From NCBI GenBank assembly GCA_000751555.1, contig CCEZ01000020.1, positions 1 to 64,000 of the forward strand: a DNA stretch of 64,000 bases, in the 5' to 3' direction. Of this stretch, positions 1 to 7,833 are shown one piece after another. Position numbers and translations under genes: made by a program. Each line of letters begins with the position of its first letter. Within the stretch, counting starts at the first letter, position 1. The notes below the pieces were generated by a model that searched no databases, was not told where the DNA came from, and saw nothing but the letters and a program-made list of their open reading frames with translations. This DNA is from Anaerosalibacter massiliensis. GTDB lineage: Bacteria > Bacillota > Clostridia > Tissierellales > Sporanaerobacteraceae.

Positions 1-1
1 A

Positions 2-622
2 GAGTGGCGTGTAGATTTTTATGAAGAAGTGGAAAGAATGGATAAAGTTTTAGAAACATTAATATATATAAGGAAAAATTTAAAAGATGTACCCATATTA
101 TTTACTTTTCGTAGTATCAGAGAAGGCGGAAATAAAAAGATAAGTGATGAATATTATATAAAGTTAAATTGTATGGCTATAGAATCAAAAATTATAGATT
201 TAATAGACATTGAACTTTTTAATAAAGAAGAAAATATAAAGAAGATTTTAAATACAGCACATTCTAATAGTGTTTATGTAATAATGTCAAATCATGATTT
301 TAAACAAACTCCTCCAAAAGACGAAATAATATCTAGGCTATTGAAGATGCAAAACCTAAGAGCTGATATATTAAAAGTAGCATTTATGCCAAATAGTGTT
401 AGTGATGTTTTAGTCCTTTTAGAGGCTACAAATTATATGAAAGAGAATCATGCTAATAAGCCATTGATTACAATTTCTATGGGAAAAAAGGGAGTTATAA
501 GTAGGATAGTAGGAAAAACATTTGGTTCTGCTGCTACTTTTGCGTCTGGAGAAAAAGTTTCAGCACCAGGGCAAATATTTGCTTTAGAACTTAGACAGAT
601 TCTTAGTGTATTAAATAAATAA
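2..622 (+). CDS. aroD: 3-dehydroquinate dehydratase, type I (5' end outside window)
   Basis: Type I dehydroquinase removes water from 3-dehydroquinate through a Schiff base, the third step of the shikimate pathway. The frame is open from base 2 with no start codon, and the first codons read EWRVDFYE, the conserved substrate-binding EWR(V/I)D segment, so the gene continues upstream of the window. Later come the catalytic His in MSNHDF and the Schiff-base Lys in ADILKVAFMP. The C-terminal GSAATFASG and APGQI motifs bind the substrate carboxylate. A GTG at 29 could be mistaken for a start, but it lies inside the conserved domain. The end is intact; about 45 N-terminal residues are missing compared with the usual 250. 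Confidence 0.95.
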   Translation, partial: EWRVDFYEEVERMDKVLETLIYIRKNLKDVPILFTFRSIREGGNKKISDEYYIKLNCMAIESKIIDLIDIELFNKEENIKKILNTAHSNSVYVIMSNHDFKQTPPKDEIISRLLKMQNLRADILKVAFMPNSVSDVLVLLEATNYMKENHANKPLITISMGKKGVISRIVGKTFGSAATFASGEKVSAPGQIFALELRQILSVLNK

Positions 623-842
623 TAGTTTATTTATTTAATATAAACAAGAATACCTCAACTTCTAATCAAAACATAGAACGTACTTCTAGACTTGTAAAAC
701 AAGAGAGGTACAATAGGTATATGACTAATTCAACAATAATAAGGATTATCTAGCAAGGTTAAAACTTAATTACCAAATTTCTTGTGAATTTAGCTTAGTG
801 GTTAGAATCTCTCATAGGGGTAAATAAGTGGGGGGAGTTCAC
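623..842. other. intergenic stretch without a gene
   Basis: No open frame with a ribosome binding site was found here. A weak AT hairpin directly after aroD (about 614-640) may end that transcript. Bases 784-842 have tRNA-like traits: a 7-bp acceptor-like pairing between 784-790 and 836-842 and a D-arm-like AGCTTAGTGGTTAG. The segment is only 59 nt long and lacks a T arm, so it is at most a decayed tRNA. Confidence 0.5.
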
Positions 843-871
843 TTGACATATAAATGAAATTAGAATAAAAT
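843..871 (+). promoter_or_regulatory. sigma-A promoter for the riboswitch-nitroreductase transcript
   Basis: TTGACA at 843-848, a 17-bp spacer and TAAAAT at 866-871 form a near-consensus housekeeping promoter. The expected start of transcription is near 878, just before the cobalamin riboswitch. Confidence 0.75.
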
Positions 872-894
872 GATATTATAATTAAATACGGTTG

Positions 895-1065
895 TTTATG
901 GTATTTTTGATTATATCAAAAATTTAAAAGGGAAGATTGGTGAAATGCCAACACGGTCCCGCCACTGTAATGGAAATTTGAGTTCACTTATACCACTGTT
1001 CTTTCAATAAAAGAATGGGAAGGTGCGAATTTATTATAAACCTAAGTCAGGAGACCTGCCATAAA
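895..1065 (+). promoter_or_regulatory. cobalamin riboswitch (AdoCbl aptamer)
   Basis: The aptamer shows the hallmark conserved blocks in order: AAAGGGAA, GGTGAAATGCC, CCCGCCACTGTAA, and the B12 box AAGTCAGGAGACCTGCC at 1044-1060. The outer P1 helix pairs TTTATGG (895-901) with CCATAAA (1059-1065). An intrinsic terminator follows before the ribosome binding site of the next gene, so cobalamin should cause premature termination. The controlled gene is a nitroreductase, not a transporter or synthesis gene. Confidence 0.93.
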
Positions 1066-1152
1066 TAAGACACTTATGATTGCTCACGAGGATGAGAAGG
1101 TGTAAAAGATATAGTATGGCTATGTCTATGCTTTCTTGTGCCTATAGAAAAC

Positions 1153-1187
1153 AAACACTCTTCATCTCTGAGGGGTGTTTTTTATAT
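1153..1187 (+). terminator. riboswitch expression-platform terminator
   Basis: AAACACTC (1153-1160) pairs with GGGTGTTT (1173-1180) around a 12-nt loop and runs into a T tract. It sits between the cobalamin aptamer and the nitroreductase start, where a ligand-controlled terminator would be expected. Confidence 0.75.
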
Positions 1188-1221
1188 TGTTTATTTTTAT
1201 GAAAGATTAAGGAGGTATATT

Positions 1222-1893
1222 ATGGAAAATAAGAAAAGAGAAATATTAAATGTACATAGGTACAGGGTTGCTTGTAAAGAGTTTGATTCTAATAAGAAGA
1301 TACCAAAAGAGGATATTGATTTTTTACTTGAAGTTGGTAGACTTTCTCCTAGTTCTTTTGGATTTGAACCTTGGAAGTTTATTGTAATCCAAGATGATAA
1401 GTTAAAGGAAGACTTAATTTCTTTAACTTTAGATTGTGAAAAACAAATTTCAACATCAAGCCATTTGGTAATGATGCTTGCAAGAAAAGGTTCAGATATT
1501 ATATATAGTTCTGACTATATAACTTATATAATGAAAGATGTAAAAAATATACCAGAAGATGAGATAAGTGAAAGACGTGAAGATTATAGAGTTTTTCAGA
1601 GGGAAAACTTTAAGCTTTTAAATGATAAAGAAGCTATGTTCCAATGGTCAATAAAACAGACTTACATTCCCTTAGGGAATATGATAACGGCTGCTGCAGA
1701 AATAGGTATAAGCTCTTGTCCTATAGAAAATTTTCACAGGGAGAAGTTAGAAAAATTATTAGAAGACAATGGAATATTAGATAGTTCAAAATTTGGAGTT
1801 TCTTGTCTAGTAACTTTTGGATACAAGAAAGATAAAGTCTATATAGAAAAAGCTAGAAGGCCAATTGGGGAAGTAGTAGAATGGATAAAGTAA
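1222..1893 (+). CDS. nitroreductase family flavoprotein under cobalamin riboswitch control
   Basis: This is a 223-residue FMN-dependent nitroreductase of the NfsB/YdgI type. Visible family marks are the N-terminal R-x-A-C-K-E-F segment, the FMN-binding SPSSFGFEPWKF (about 49-60), and the C-terminal FGV..LVTFGY(K)K and ARRP blocks. The ATG at 1222 follows AAGGAGG at 1208-1214. An upstream GTG at 1138 lies inside the riboswitch terminator and is not a credible start. A paralogue lies at 2610-3296. Control by cobalamin suggests a role in corrinoid metabolism, for example supplying electrons for Co(II) reduction, but the sequence alone does not give the substrate. BluB, which makes dimethylbenzimidazole, is in the same superfamily but needs oxygen, and I see no specific BluB feature. 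Confidence 0.88.
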   Translation: MENKKREILNVHRYRVACKEFDSNKKIPKEDIDFLLEVGRLSPSSFGFEPWKFIVIQDDKLKEDLISLTLDCEKQISTSSHLVMMLARKGSDIIYSSDYITYIMKDVKNIPEDEISERREDYRVFQRENFKLLNDKEAMFQWSIKQTYIPLGNMITAAAEIGISSCPIENFHREKLEKLLEDNGILDSSKFGVSCLVTFGYKKDKVYIEKARRPIGEVVEWIK

Positions 1894-1914
1894 ATATTCT
1901 CTAATTTATATATA

Positions 1915-1951
1915 AAAAAGCTTAGAGCCATATATGGTTCTAAGCTTTTTC
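1915..1951. terminator. bidirectional terminator between convergent genes
   Basis: AAAAAAGCTTAGAGCC and GGTTCTAAGCTTTTT form a long stem around ATATAT, with A and T runs on the two sides. It can end both the nitroreductase and the gene on the opposite strand. Confidence 0.85.
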
Positions 1952-1959
1952 GTCTAATT

Positions 1960-2475
1960 TTACAAATTATTTTGTTCTTTAAACTTTTTTACTATTTTAA
2001 CAATTTCTTTTTTATAATCATCTTCTCCAGGATATCCTTCTACTATATAGCCATGTTCTCTAACTTTTCCTAAAATCATTAAATTTCTATATAAATGATT
2101 ATCTCCTGTTCCTTGCCATCTCATATCAGTTATTATTCCGATTATTAGCCTTGGTTTTTTAGTGACAATACTATATTCTTCTTCCATTTCCTTAATTAAT
2201 CCAAAGCCCATTACTTCTCCAGCAACCCCATCGTCTATAGTAAGTCCATCTAAACAGGCAAATAATATATTGGCCTTTTTTAACTCAAGAGTATCAGCTT
2301 GAGCTATTTTTATATCAGTGATAATATTATCATTTTCTCTTTTATCATTGATTTCAGCATTTCTTTGTGGAACATACATAGCAATTCCCGTTTCATCTTC
2401 AATATAGCTAGCTACTTCTTCTGTCCATCTAAATACGGCATCATTAAAAAAATGTGAAGCAAAATATCCTTTCAT
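1960..2475 (-). CDS. nucleoside 2-deoxyribosyltransferase-like protein
   Basis: The 171-residue protein matches the nucleoside 2-deoxyribosyltransferase fold. It starts with MKGYFASHFFND (the usual YLAxPFF block). It then has a region of candidate sites, LFACLDGLTIDDGVAGEVMG (about 72-91), where DxGVAxExG matches the active-site D-x-G-T-A-x-E-x-G pattern. The C-terminus has a GYIVEGYPG block. Known members swap bases between deoxynucleosides during purine and pyrimidine salvage. Start ATG follows AGGAGG. It is a single gene on the minus strand, facing the nitroreductase. The precise substrate is unknown. Confidence 0.75.
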   Translation of the reverse strand: MKGYFASHFFNDAVFRWTEEVASYIEDETGIAMYVPQRNAEINDKRENDNIITDIKIAQADTLELKKANILFACLDGLTIDDGVAGEVMGFGLIKEMEEEYSIVTKKPRLIIGIITDMRWQGTGDNHLYRNLMILGKVREHGYIVEGYPGEDDYKKEIVKIVKKFKEQNNL

Positions 2476-2609
2476 TTTTAAACCTCCTAACTATTCTTAC
2501 TTTAAATACCCTTATATATAATAATTAATCTTTACTATATTTGCAAAGCAATTAAAATTTGTTCTAATTGGGTATATAAATAAATAGATAAAATGGTAGG
2601 AGGGATAAT

Positions 2610-3296
2610 ATGAAAAATATAGATATAGAAAAAAGAAAAGAAGAGATATTGAATGCACATAAATTTAGATTTGCTTGTAAGGAATTTGATCCAGATAAGA
2701 AGATACCAGAAGATGATTTTAACTTTTTACTTGAAGTAGGAAGGTTATCTCCTAGTTCTTTTGGATTTGAGCCATGGAAGTTTGTTGTAGTTGAAAATGA
2801 AGAACTTAGAGAAAAATTATTGCCAGTAGTTTGGGGAGTTAAAAGACAGATGCCAACATTGAGTCATTTGGTAATAATATTGGCTAGAAAAAGCTCAGAT
2901 GTTATATATAGCTCTGATTATATTACTCATATGATGAAAGATATACACAAAATGCCAGAAGATAAAGTAAAAGAAAGACGTGAAAAATATAGAAAATTTC
3001 AAAATGAAGATTTTAAAATCTTAAATAATGATAAGGATATGTTTGAATGGTCAGTGAGACAGACATATATTGCTCTTGGAAATATGCTAACTGCAGCAGC
3101 AGAAATAGGTGTAGATTCTTGCCCTATAGAAGGGTTTCATAAGGAAAAGCTAGAAAAGTTATTAGAAGATGAAGGAATATTGGATAGGGAAAAATTTGGG
3201 GTATCTACTTTAGTAGCATTTGGATATAGAAAAGAAGATCCTCATAGAGACAAAACCAGAAGAAAAATGGAAGAAGTAGTGGAATGGATTAAATAA
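2610..3296 (+). CDS. nitroreductase family flavoprotein (second copy)
   Basis: This 228-residue FMN enzyme is a close paralogue of the gene at 1222-1893. They share blocks such as LEVGRLSPSSFGFEPWKF, YSSDYIT, AAAEIG, FGVS and EVVEWIK. Start ATG follows GGAGGG. No cobalamin riboswitch precedes this copy, so the two have diverged in regulation rather than fold. The pair looks like a tandem duplication later split by the deoxyribosyltransferase-like gene on the other strand. The substrate is not evident. Confidence 0.88.
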   Translation: MKNIDIEKRKEEILNAHKFRFACKEFDPDKKIPEDDFNFLLEVGRLSPSSFGFEPWKFVVVENEELREKLLPVVWGVKRQMPTLSHLVIILARKSSDVIYSSDYITHMMKDIHKMPEDKVKERREKYRKFQNEDFKILNNDKDMFEWSVRQTYIALGNMLTAAAEIGVDSCPIEGFHKEKLEKLLEDEGILDREKFGVSTLVAFGYRKEDPHRDKTRRKMEEVVEWIK

Positions 3297-3322
3297 TTGG
3301 AGAATAAATTTAAATTTTTCTG

Positions 3323-3351
3323 TTGCATTACTATTTTTAATTTGTTATAAT
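3323..3351 (+). promoter_or_regulatory. promoter of the ethanolamine operon
   Basis: TTGCAT at 3323-3328, a 17-bp spacer and TATAAT at 3346-3351. It precedes the antitermination leader and eutS by about 130 bp, so transcription starts just upstream of the leader hairpins. Confidence 0.75.
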
Positions 3352-3371
3352 GTAAATACATTAGAATACGT

Positions 3372-3408
3372 TTGCACAATGAAGTGCAATAGACATGGCG
3401 ACGACGCT
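3372..3408 (+). promoter_or_regulatory. EutV (ANTAR) dual-hairpin antitermination element, first copy
   Basis: The P1 hairpin TTGCAC-AATGAA-GTGCAA (3372-3389) has a hexaloop with A at position 1 and G at position 4, the ANNGNN rule for ANTAR protein binding. After a 7-nt linker, P2 (3397-3408) can form GGC-GACGAC-GCT, whose 3' side overlaps the following terminator. P2 is atypical, with G at loop position 1. EutV binding should stabilise P2, block the terminator and let the operon be read. Confidence 0.75.
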
Positions 3409-3449
3409 TATAATGGAGTGGATATTCACTTCACTATAGGCGTTTTTTT
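3404..3449 (+). terminator. leader terminator before eutS
   Basis: A 17-bp stem (3404-3420 with 3427-3443, one mismatch and two wobble pairs) closes on GATATT and is followed by seven T residues. Its 5' strand overlaps the P2 hairpin, so the two structures exclude each other. Confidence 0.9.
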
Positions 3450-3478
3450 GTAATTTTAAAAGAAAAGGATTTGATTAT

Positions 3479-3829
3479 ATGGCTGATGTGGAAAAACAAA
3501 GAGTTATACAAGAATATGTTCCAGGTAAACAAATTACATTAGCACATTTGATAGCTAACCCACAAAAAAGCATATATAGAAAACTTGGACTTGATGACGA
3601 AAAATATAATGCTATAGGTATATTGACTATCACTCCAAGTGAAGCTGCTATAATAGCTGCAGATGCAGCGACAAAAGTTGCAGATGTAGAAATAGGGTTT
3701 CTAGATAGATTTAGTGGTTCATTAGTTATAACAGGAGATGTATCCAGTGTTGAAACTGCACTGAAGGGAGTATTAAATCTTTTATCAGATGTTTTGGCAT
3801 TTACATCTACTAATATAACTAAGTCCTAG
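3479..3829 (+). CDS. eutS: BMC shell protein EutS
   Basis: EutS is a hexameric, circularly permuted bacterial microcompartment shell protein, bent in known structures. The 116-residue sequence carries the typical [30 protein letters not shown] and [17 protein letters not shown] blocks. It is the first gene of the operon, directly behind the antitermination leader. Its start has only a weak ribosome site (AAAAGGATTTGATT), yet the frame matches the family from its first conserved residues. Confidence 0.95.
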   Translation: MADVEKQRVIQEYVPGKQITLAHLIANPQKSIYRKLGLDDEKYNAIGILTITPSEAAIIAADAATKVADVEIGFLDRFSGSLVITGDVSSVETALKGVLNLLSDVLAFTSTNITKS

Positions 3830-3841
3830 GAGAGATTATTT

Positions 3842-4264
3842 ATGAAAAAAATAATGTTAATTGGGGAAACTAGTAGTGGAAAGACTACGCTCACACAGGT
3901 GTTAAATGATAAAGAAATAGGATATAAAAAGACTCAAGCATTAGAGTATGCTAACAATATTTTAGATACACCTGGTGAATATATTGAAAATAGGAGGTAT
4001 TATAATGCAATTATAATGTCTTCAGTAGATTATGATATCATAGGATTTGTACAAGATAGTACTAGCAATAATATTGTCTTTCCTCCAAATTTTGCATCTA
4101 TGTTCAATAAGAAGGTTATAGGTATTATAACTAAAATAGATTGTTGTAATAGTGATGTAAAAAAAGCTAAAGAATATTTAGAAAGAGCAGGAGTAGGGAA
4201 TATATTTTATATAGATTCTATAAGCAATAGGGGCATAGAAAATATTAGAAAACTATTACAATAG
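3842..4264 (+). CDS. eutP: EutP, P-loop NTPase / acetate kinase-type protein
   Basis: EutP is a small P-loop protein linked to ethanolamine metabolism; the Salmonella member has been described as an acetate kinase. The 140 residues show Walker A GETSSGKTTL (8-17), a G3-like DTPGE, and a TKID motif matching G4 of small GTPases. The start lies 12 bp after eutS behind AGGAGAG. Position between eutS and eutV is the usual one in Firmicutes. Confidence 0.93.
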   Translation: MKKIMLIGETSSGKTTLTQVLNDKEIGYKKTQALEYANNILDTPGEYIENRRYYNAIIMSSVDYDIIGFVQDSTSNNIVFPPNFASMFNKKVIGIITKIDCCNSDVKKAKEYLERAGVGNIFYIDSISNRGIENIRKLLQ

Positions 4265-4281
4265 TTAAGGGAGGAAAAAAC

Positions 4282-4851
4282 ATGAGCAAAAAAATAGTAA
4301 TAGCCGAAGATGAGCCTATTACTAGAATGGATATTGCAGAAATTTTGACAGAAGCAGGCTACGATGTTGTAGGGATGGCTTCTGATGGCTTTGATGCGGT
4401 AGAAATGTGTAAAAATCTTAAACCAGATTTAGTTCTTATGGATATAAAGATGCCATTACTTGATGGTTTAAAAGCTTCAAGGGTTTTACTAGAGGAAAAA
4501 ATAGTTAGCTGTGTAGTTATTCTTACAGCTTACAGTACAAGGGAGTTTATAAATGAAGCTAAAAGTATAGGCATCATGGGGTATGTAGTAAAACCTGTAA
4601 ATGAAAAAAATCTTTTACCAGCTATAGAGATTGCAATAGCTAAAGATGAAGAAATAAATTATATGAAAGAAAGTATAGAAAAAGCTAAGGAAGATTTAAA
4701 AGCTAGAAAGTTAATTGAGAAAGCCAAGGGTATACTAATGAAAAAAGGAAATATAACTGAAGAAGAAGCTTACAATATGATAAGGAAATTAAGTATGGAT
4801 AAAAGAGCACCTATGAAGGATATTGCTAAAGCAATAATAATGAATAGATAA
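4282..4851 (+). CDS. eutV: EutV response regulator with ANTAR RNA-binding domain
   Basis: EutV is the antitermination factor of the ethanolamine system. Residues 1-120 form a receiver domain with acidic pocket E9-D10-E11, phospho-acceptor D54 in LVLMDIKMPL, and the VVKPVN lysine block. A coiled helix follows (about 121-140), then the ANTAR domain (about 140-189), including AKGILMKKGNITEEEAYNMI and the KRAPMKDIA block. It pairs with eutW just downstream. Its targets are likely the two hairpin leaders at 3372 and 6285, so it controls its own operon. Confidence 0.96.
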   Translation: MSKKIVIAEDEPITRMDIAEILTEAGYDVVGMASDGFDAVEMCKNLKPDLVLMDIKMPLLDGLKASRVLLEEKIVSCVVILTAYSTREFINEAKSIGIMGYVVKPVNEKNLLPAIEIAIAKDEEINYMKESIEKAKEDLKARKLIEKAKGILMKKGNITEEEAYNMIRKLSMDKRAPMKDIAKAIIMNR

Positions 4852-4863
4852 AAGGTGAGCAAA

Positions 4864-6279
4864 ATGACTATTTCTGATATATGTAAAAAATACACAAATT
4901 TAACTTCCTCAGATATTAATGAGTTGATAAAAGTATCTGACATGCTTCCAACTATTTCAGAACTAGTAAGGGCAGATGTGTTTCTAGATTGCATCACAAA
5001 AGATACTACAAAAGCTATAGTAGTTGCTGAAGCAAAGCCTCTTTATGTAAAGTCTAGTTATATGTATTCTGTAGTAGGAAAAATAGCTCTACAAGAGAAT
5101 GAACCTGCTGCACTAAGAACATTGAATACAGGAGTTTCTACTAGAGGGTTAAAAGCTATAACTCAAGAGAATAAAGTAGTAGTACAAAGTACAGTACCAG
5201 TTAAAAATAAACAAGATAAAGTAATTGCCGTTTTAATAATAGAGCAAGCTGTAGATGATGTATTTAAAGATGGAGAAACTGTGAAGGATTCTATTTTATC
5301 TAAATCTTTAGAGGTTTTTCCTGAGATGTTTAGATATCTTGGTCAAAATTTAAATTTAATAACTCAAAATATAGATGATAGTATAATCATTTTTGATAGA
5401 TATGGAGTAGCAATATATGCTAATGCGTGTGCAAAAAGATTTTATAAAACTTTAGGCTATAGAGATGATATAGTAGGTATGAGTTTTAATAATTTAGTAC
5501 TGGATGAAATAAGTTTTAAGGAAATTCTTATGGATAATCATTCTAGAACATCTGAAGCAAGGGCTGGAAATCTAGATTTAGAGATAAAATATAGTGTTAT
5601 GAGACAGAAAGGTAAAGTAACCGGTGTTAATATGATAGTAAAAGATATTACAGAAGTTAAAGAAAAGGAAAAAGAACTTATTCTAAAATCAGTTGTTATA
5701 AAAGAAATACATCATAGGGTAAAGAACAATCTTCAAACGATAGTTAGTTTATTAAGACTACAATCTAGACGAGTAGATGATGAATATTTAAAAAAGGCTT
5801 TCAATGAGAGTATAAGTAGAATTCTTAGTATATCTGTAACTCATGAATTGCTAGCTCAAGAAGGTATAGATGAAGTTGATATAAAGCTAATATTAAAGAT
5901 GATTTCGAAAAATACATTGAACTATATATCTACTTCAGAACAAAATATAGAAGTAAAAGTTTCAGGAGATAATTTTTTAGTAGATTCTGATAAAGCAACA
6001 TCTATAGCCCTTGTGGTAAATGAACTAATTCAAAATTCTATTGAACATGGTTTTGAAAATAGAAAACAGGGGTATATAGAAATTATAATTAAAAAAGGTG
6101 AGATACATTCAACTATTTCCGTTAAAGATGACGGGAAGGGATTTAATGCTAAGGATATAAAACAGAATAGATTAGGTTTAAATATAGTAGAACAAATTGT
6201 AAAGGATAAGCTTGAAGGAGATTTTATTATAGAGAGTACAAAAGAAGGAACAAAAATAGTCTTCGATTTTAAAAATTAA
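4864..6279 (+). CDS. eutW: EutW sensor histidine kinase
   Basis: EutW senses ethanolamine and phosphorylates EutV. With the ATG at 4864 (behind AAAGGTGAG) the protein has 471 residues; the GTG at 4855 falls inside that ribosome site. Order: an N-terminal sensor domain of the PdtaS/EutW kind (1-140), a PAS-like domain (about 170-270), a HisKA_2 helix with EIHHRVKNNLQ (His 283/284), and a C-terminal ATPase with N box NELIQNSIEHG and G box DDGKGF. No membrane segment is seen, so it is probably cytoplasmic. Confidence 0.95.
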   Translation: MTISDICKKYTNLTSSDINELIKVSDMLPTISELVRADVFLDCITKDTTKAIVVAEAKPLYVKSSYMYSVVGKIALQENEPAALRTLNTGVSTRGLKAITQENKVVVQSTVPVKNKQDKVIAVLIIEQAVDDVFKDGETVKDSILSKSLEVFPEMFRYLGQNLNLITQNIDDSIIIFDRYGVAIYANACAKRFYKTLGYRDDIVGMSFNNLVLDEISFKEILMDNHSRTSEARAGNLDLEIKYSVMRQKGKVTGVNMIVKDITEVKEKEKELILKSVVIKEIHHRVKNNLQTIVSLLRLQSRRVDDEYLKKAFNESISRILSISVTHELLAQEGIDEVDIKLILKMISKNTLNYISTSEQNIEVKVSGDNFLVDSDKATSIALVVNELIQNSIEHGFENRKQGYIEIIIKKGEIHSTISVKDDGKGFNAKDIKQNRLGLNIVEQIVKDKLEGDFIIESTKEGTKIVFDFKN

Positions 6280-6284
6280 ATATT

Positions 6285-6321
6285 AAAACACAATGGAGTG
6301 TTTTTAGACGGCAAAGGAGCC
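6285..6321 (+). promoter_or_regulatory. EutV (ANTAR) dual-hairpin antitermination element, second copy
   Basis: P1 is AAACAC-AATGGA-GTGTTT (6286-6303), and P2 is GGC-AAAGGA-GCC (6310-6321). Both hexaloops obey A1/G4. P2's loop and 3' strand are also the first bases of the next terminator stem, the textbook exclusive arrangement. It divides the operon: eutSPVW lie before it, and the enzyme and shell genes after it. Confidence 0.9.
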
Positions 6322-6362
6322 AAAAAATATGGAAAAAATCCATATTTTTTGGCTCCTTTTTT
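6313..6362 (+). terminator. internal leader terminator before eutA
   Basis: A 21-bp stem (6313-6333 with 6339-6359) closes on AAAAA and ends in a T run. It would stop transcription between eutW and eutA unless EutV holds P2 open. Confidence 0.93.
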
Positions 6363-6384
6363 GAATCTTAAAGGAGAGGATTAT

Positions 6385-7815
6385 ATGAAAGAAGATATTT
6401 TAAGTGTGGGAATAGATATAGGAACTTCTACTACTCAGTTGGTTTTTAGCAATATAACCATTGAAAATAGAGCTTCTATAGTTTCTGTCCCAATGATAAG
6501 TATAGTAGATAAAAAAGTTATATATAGAAGTGAAATATATTTTACTCCCTTGTTATCTGTTACAGAAATAGATGCTATAACTATAAGAAAAATAATAGAA
6601 AAGGAATATGAAAAGGCAGGTATAAAACCAGAGGATGTAGATACTGGAGCAGTTATTATAACTGGAGAAACTGCCAGAAAGAAAAATGCTAGTGAAGTAT
6701 TGAAAAGTTTAAGTGGATTTGCAGGGGAATTTGTAGTAGCTACAGCTGGACCAGATTTGGAGGGAATCATTGCAGGCAAAGGAGCAGGAGTTAGTGAATT
6801 TTCCAAAGAAAAAGGAGTCATTGTAGCAAATTTAGATATAGGAGGTGGTACTACAAATATATCTGTATTTAAAAATGGAGATGTAATAGATACAGCCTGT
6901 CTTGATATAGGTGGAAGACTTATAAAAATCAACCAAAAAAGCAAGGAAATAACTTATATATCAGAAAAAATGGAAAGATTAGTAGAAAAATTAGGATTGA
7001 ATATATCTATTGGTTCAAAAGTAGATAAAAATGAACTTAAAAAAATAACTAATATAATGGTAGATGTTCTTGAGGAAGTAGTTGGAATAAAAGAACCATC
7101 AGAAGAACTTGAGCTATTGATTACAAACCATGATCTGAGAAGGGATTATGAAATAGAATATATATCTTTTACCGGAGGAGTGGCAGATTGTATATCAAAT
7201 CAACCTGAAAATTGGTTCCAATTTGAAGATATAGGATTTTTATTAGGAAAAGGTATAAGAGATTCTAAATTAACTGAGAAAAAAAGTATATTTAAGCCTG
7301 ATGAAACTATAAGGGCTACTGTAGTAGGAGCAGGGTCTCATACCACAGATATAAGTGGAAGTACTATAGATGTAAGCCAAGATATTCTTCCTATGAAAAA
7401 TGTACCAATATTGAAACTAACTGAAGAAGAAGAAAATATCAATTTTAATAAAATTGATAAAATAATTGCTAATAAATTAAAGTGGTTTAGGTTAGAAAAT
7501 GATAAACAATTAGTTGCTTTAGCTATTAAAGGGTTGAGAAGTGGAAGTTTTAAATATATTCAAGATATTTCTAAGTTAATTATAAAAGGAATGGAAGAAA
7601 TAATAAATTCTGATGATCCACTTATAGTTATTGTAGAAAATGATATGGCAAAAGTTCTTGGACAAACTTTAAAAACTCAACTTAACAATAATAAAGATAT
7701 AGTTTGTATAGATTCTATAAAGGTATCAGATGGAGACTATATAGACATAGGAAAGCCTTTAGCTGAAGGTAAAGTAGTTCCAGTTATAATAAAAACTTTA
7801 TTGTTTAATAACTAA
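6385..7815 (+). CDS. eutA: EutA, ethanolamine ammonia-lyase reactivating factor
   Basis: EutA is an ATP-dependent chaperone that exchanges inactivated cobalamin in ethanolamine ammonia-lyase. The 476 residues show the actin-like ATPase marks DIGTSTTQLVF near the start, NLDIGGGTTNISVF in the middle, and YISFTGGVADCI. The ATG at 6385 has AAAGGAGAGG upstream; a GTG at 6298 lies within the leader hairpin and is not used. It sits immediately before eutB and eutC, its client. Confidence 0.95.
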   Translation: MKEDILSVGIDIGTSTTQLVFSNITIENRASIVSVPMISIVDKKVIYRSEIYFTPLLSVTEIDAITIRKIIEKEYEKAGIKPEDVDTGAVIITGETARKKNASEVLKSLSGFAGEFVVATAGPDLEGIIAGKGAGVSEFSKEKGVIVANLDIGGGTTNISVFKNGDVIDTACLDIGGRLIKINQKSKEITYISEKMERLVEKLGLNISIGSKVDKNELKKITNIMVDVLEEVVGIKEPSEELELLITNHDLRRDYEIEYISFTGGVADCISNQPENWFQFEDIGFLLGKGIRDSKLTEKKSIFKPDETIRATVVGAGSHTTDISGSTIDVSQDILPMKNVPILKLTEEEENINFNKIDKIIANKLKWFRLENDKQLVALAIKGLRSGSFKYIQDISKLIIKGMEEIINSDDPLIVIVENDMAKVLGQTLKTQLNNNKDIVCIDSIKVSDGDYIDIGKPLAEGKVVPVIIKTLLFNN

Positions 7816-7833
7816 TTTGAAGAGGTGAAGATA

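Noticed and set aside
784-842. tRNA-like fold: 7-bp acceptor-like stem and an AGCTTAGTGGTTAG D-arm-like piece
   Set aside because: Only 59 nt, no T arm, no proper anticodon stem and no paired D stem; at most a decayed relic.
1066-1187. Search for EutV-binding hairpins after the first cobalamin riboswitch, which would make it a EutX/Rli55-like sponge RNA
   Set aside because: No pair of hexaloop hairpins with A1/G4 was found; the simplest role is control of the nitroreductase mRNA.
1138-1221. N-terminal extension of the first nitroreductase from GTG 1138
   Set aside because: It overlaps the riboswitch terminator and lacks a ribosome site; ATG 1222 has a strong one and matches the paralogue.
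6298-6384. N-terminal extension of EutA from GTG 6298
   Set aside because: These codons come from the antitermination leader hairpins; ATG 6385 has its own ribosome site.
6435-6944. Open frame on the minus strand opposite eutA
   Set aside because: Shadow of eutA; no independent start signal or recognisable domain.
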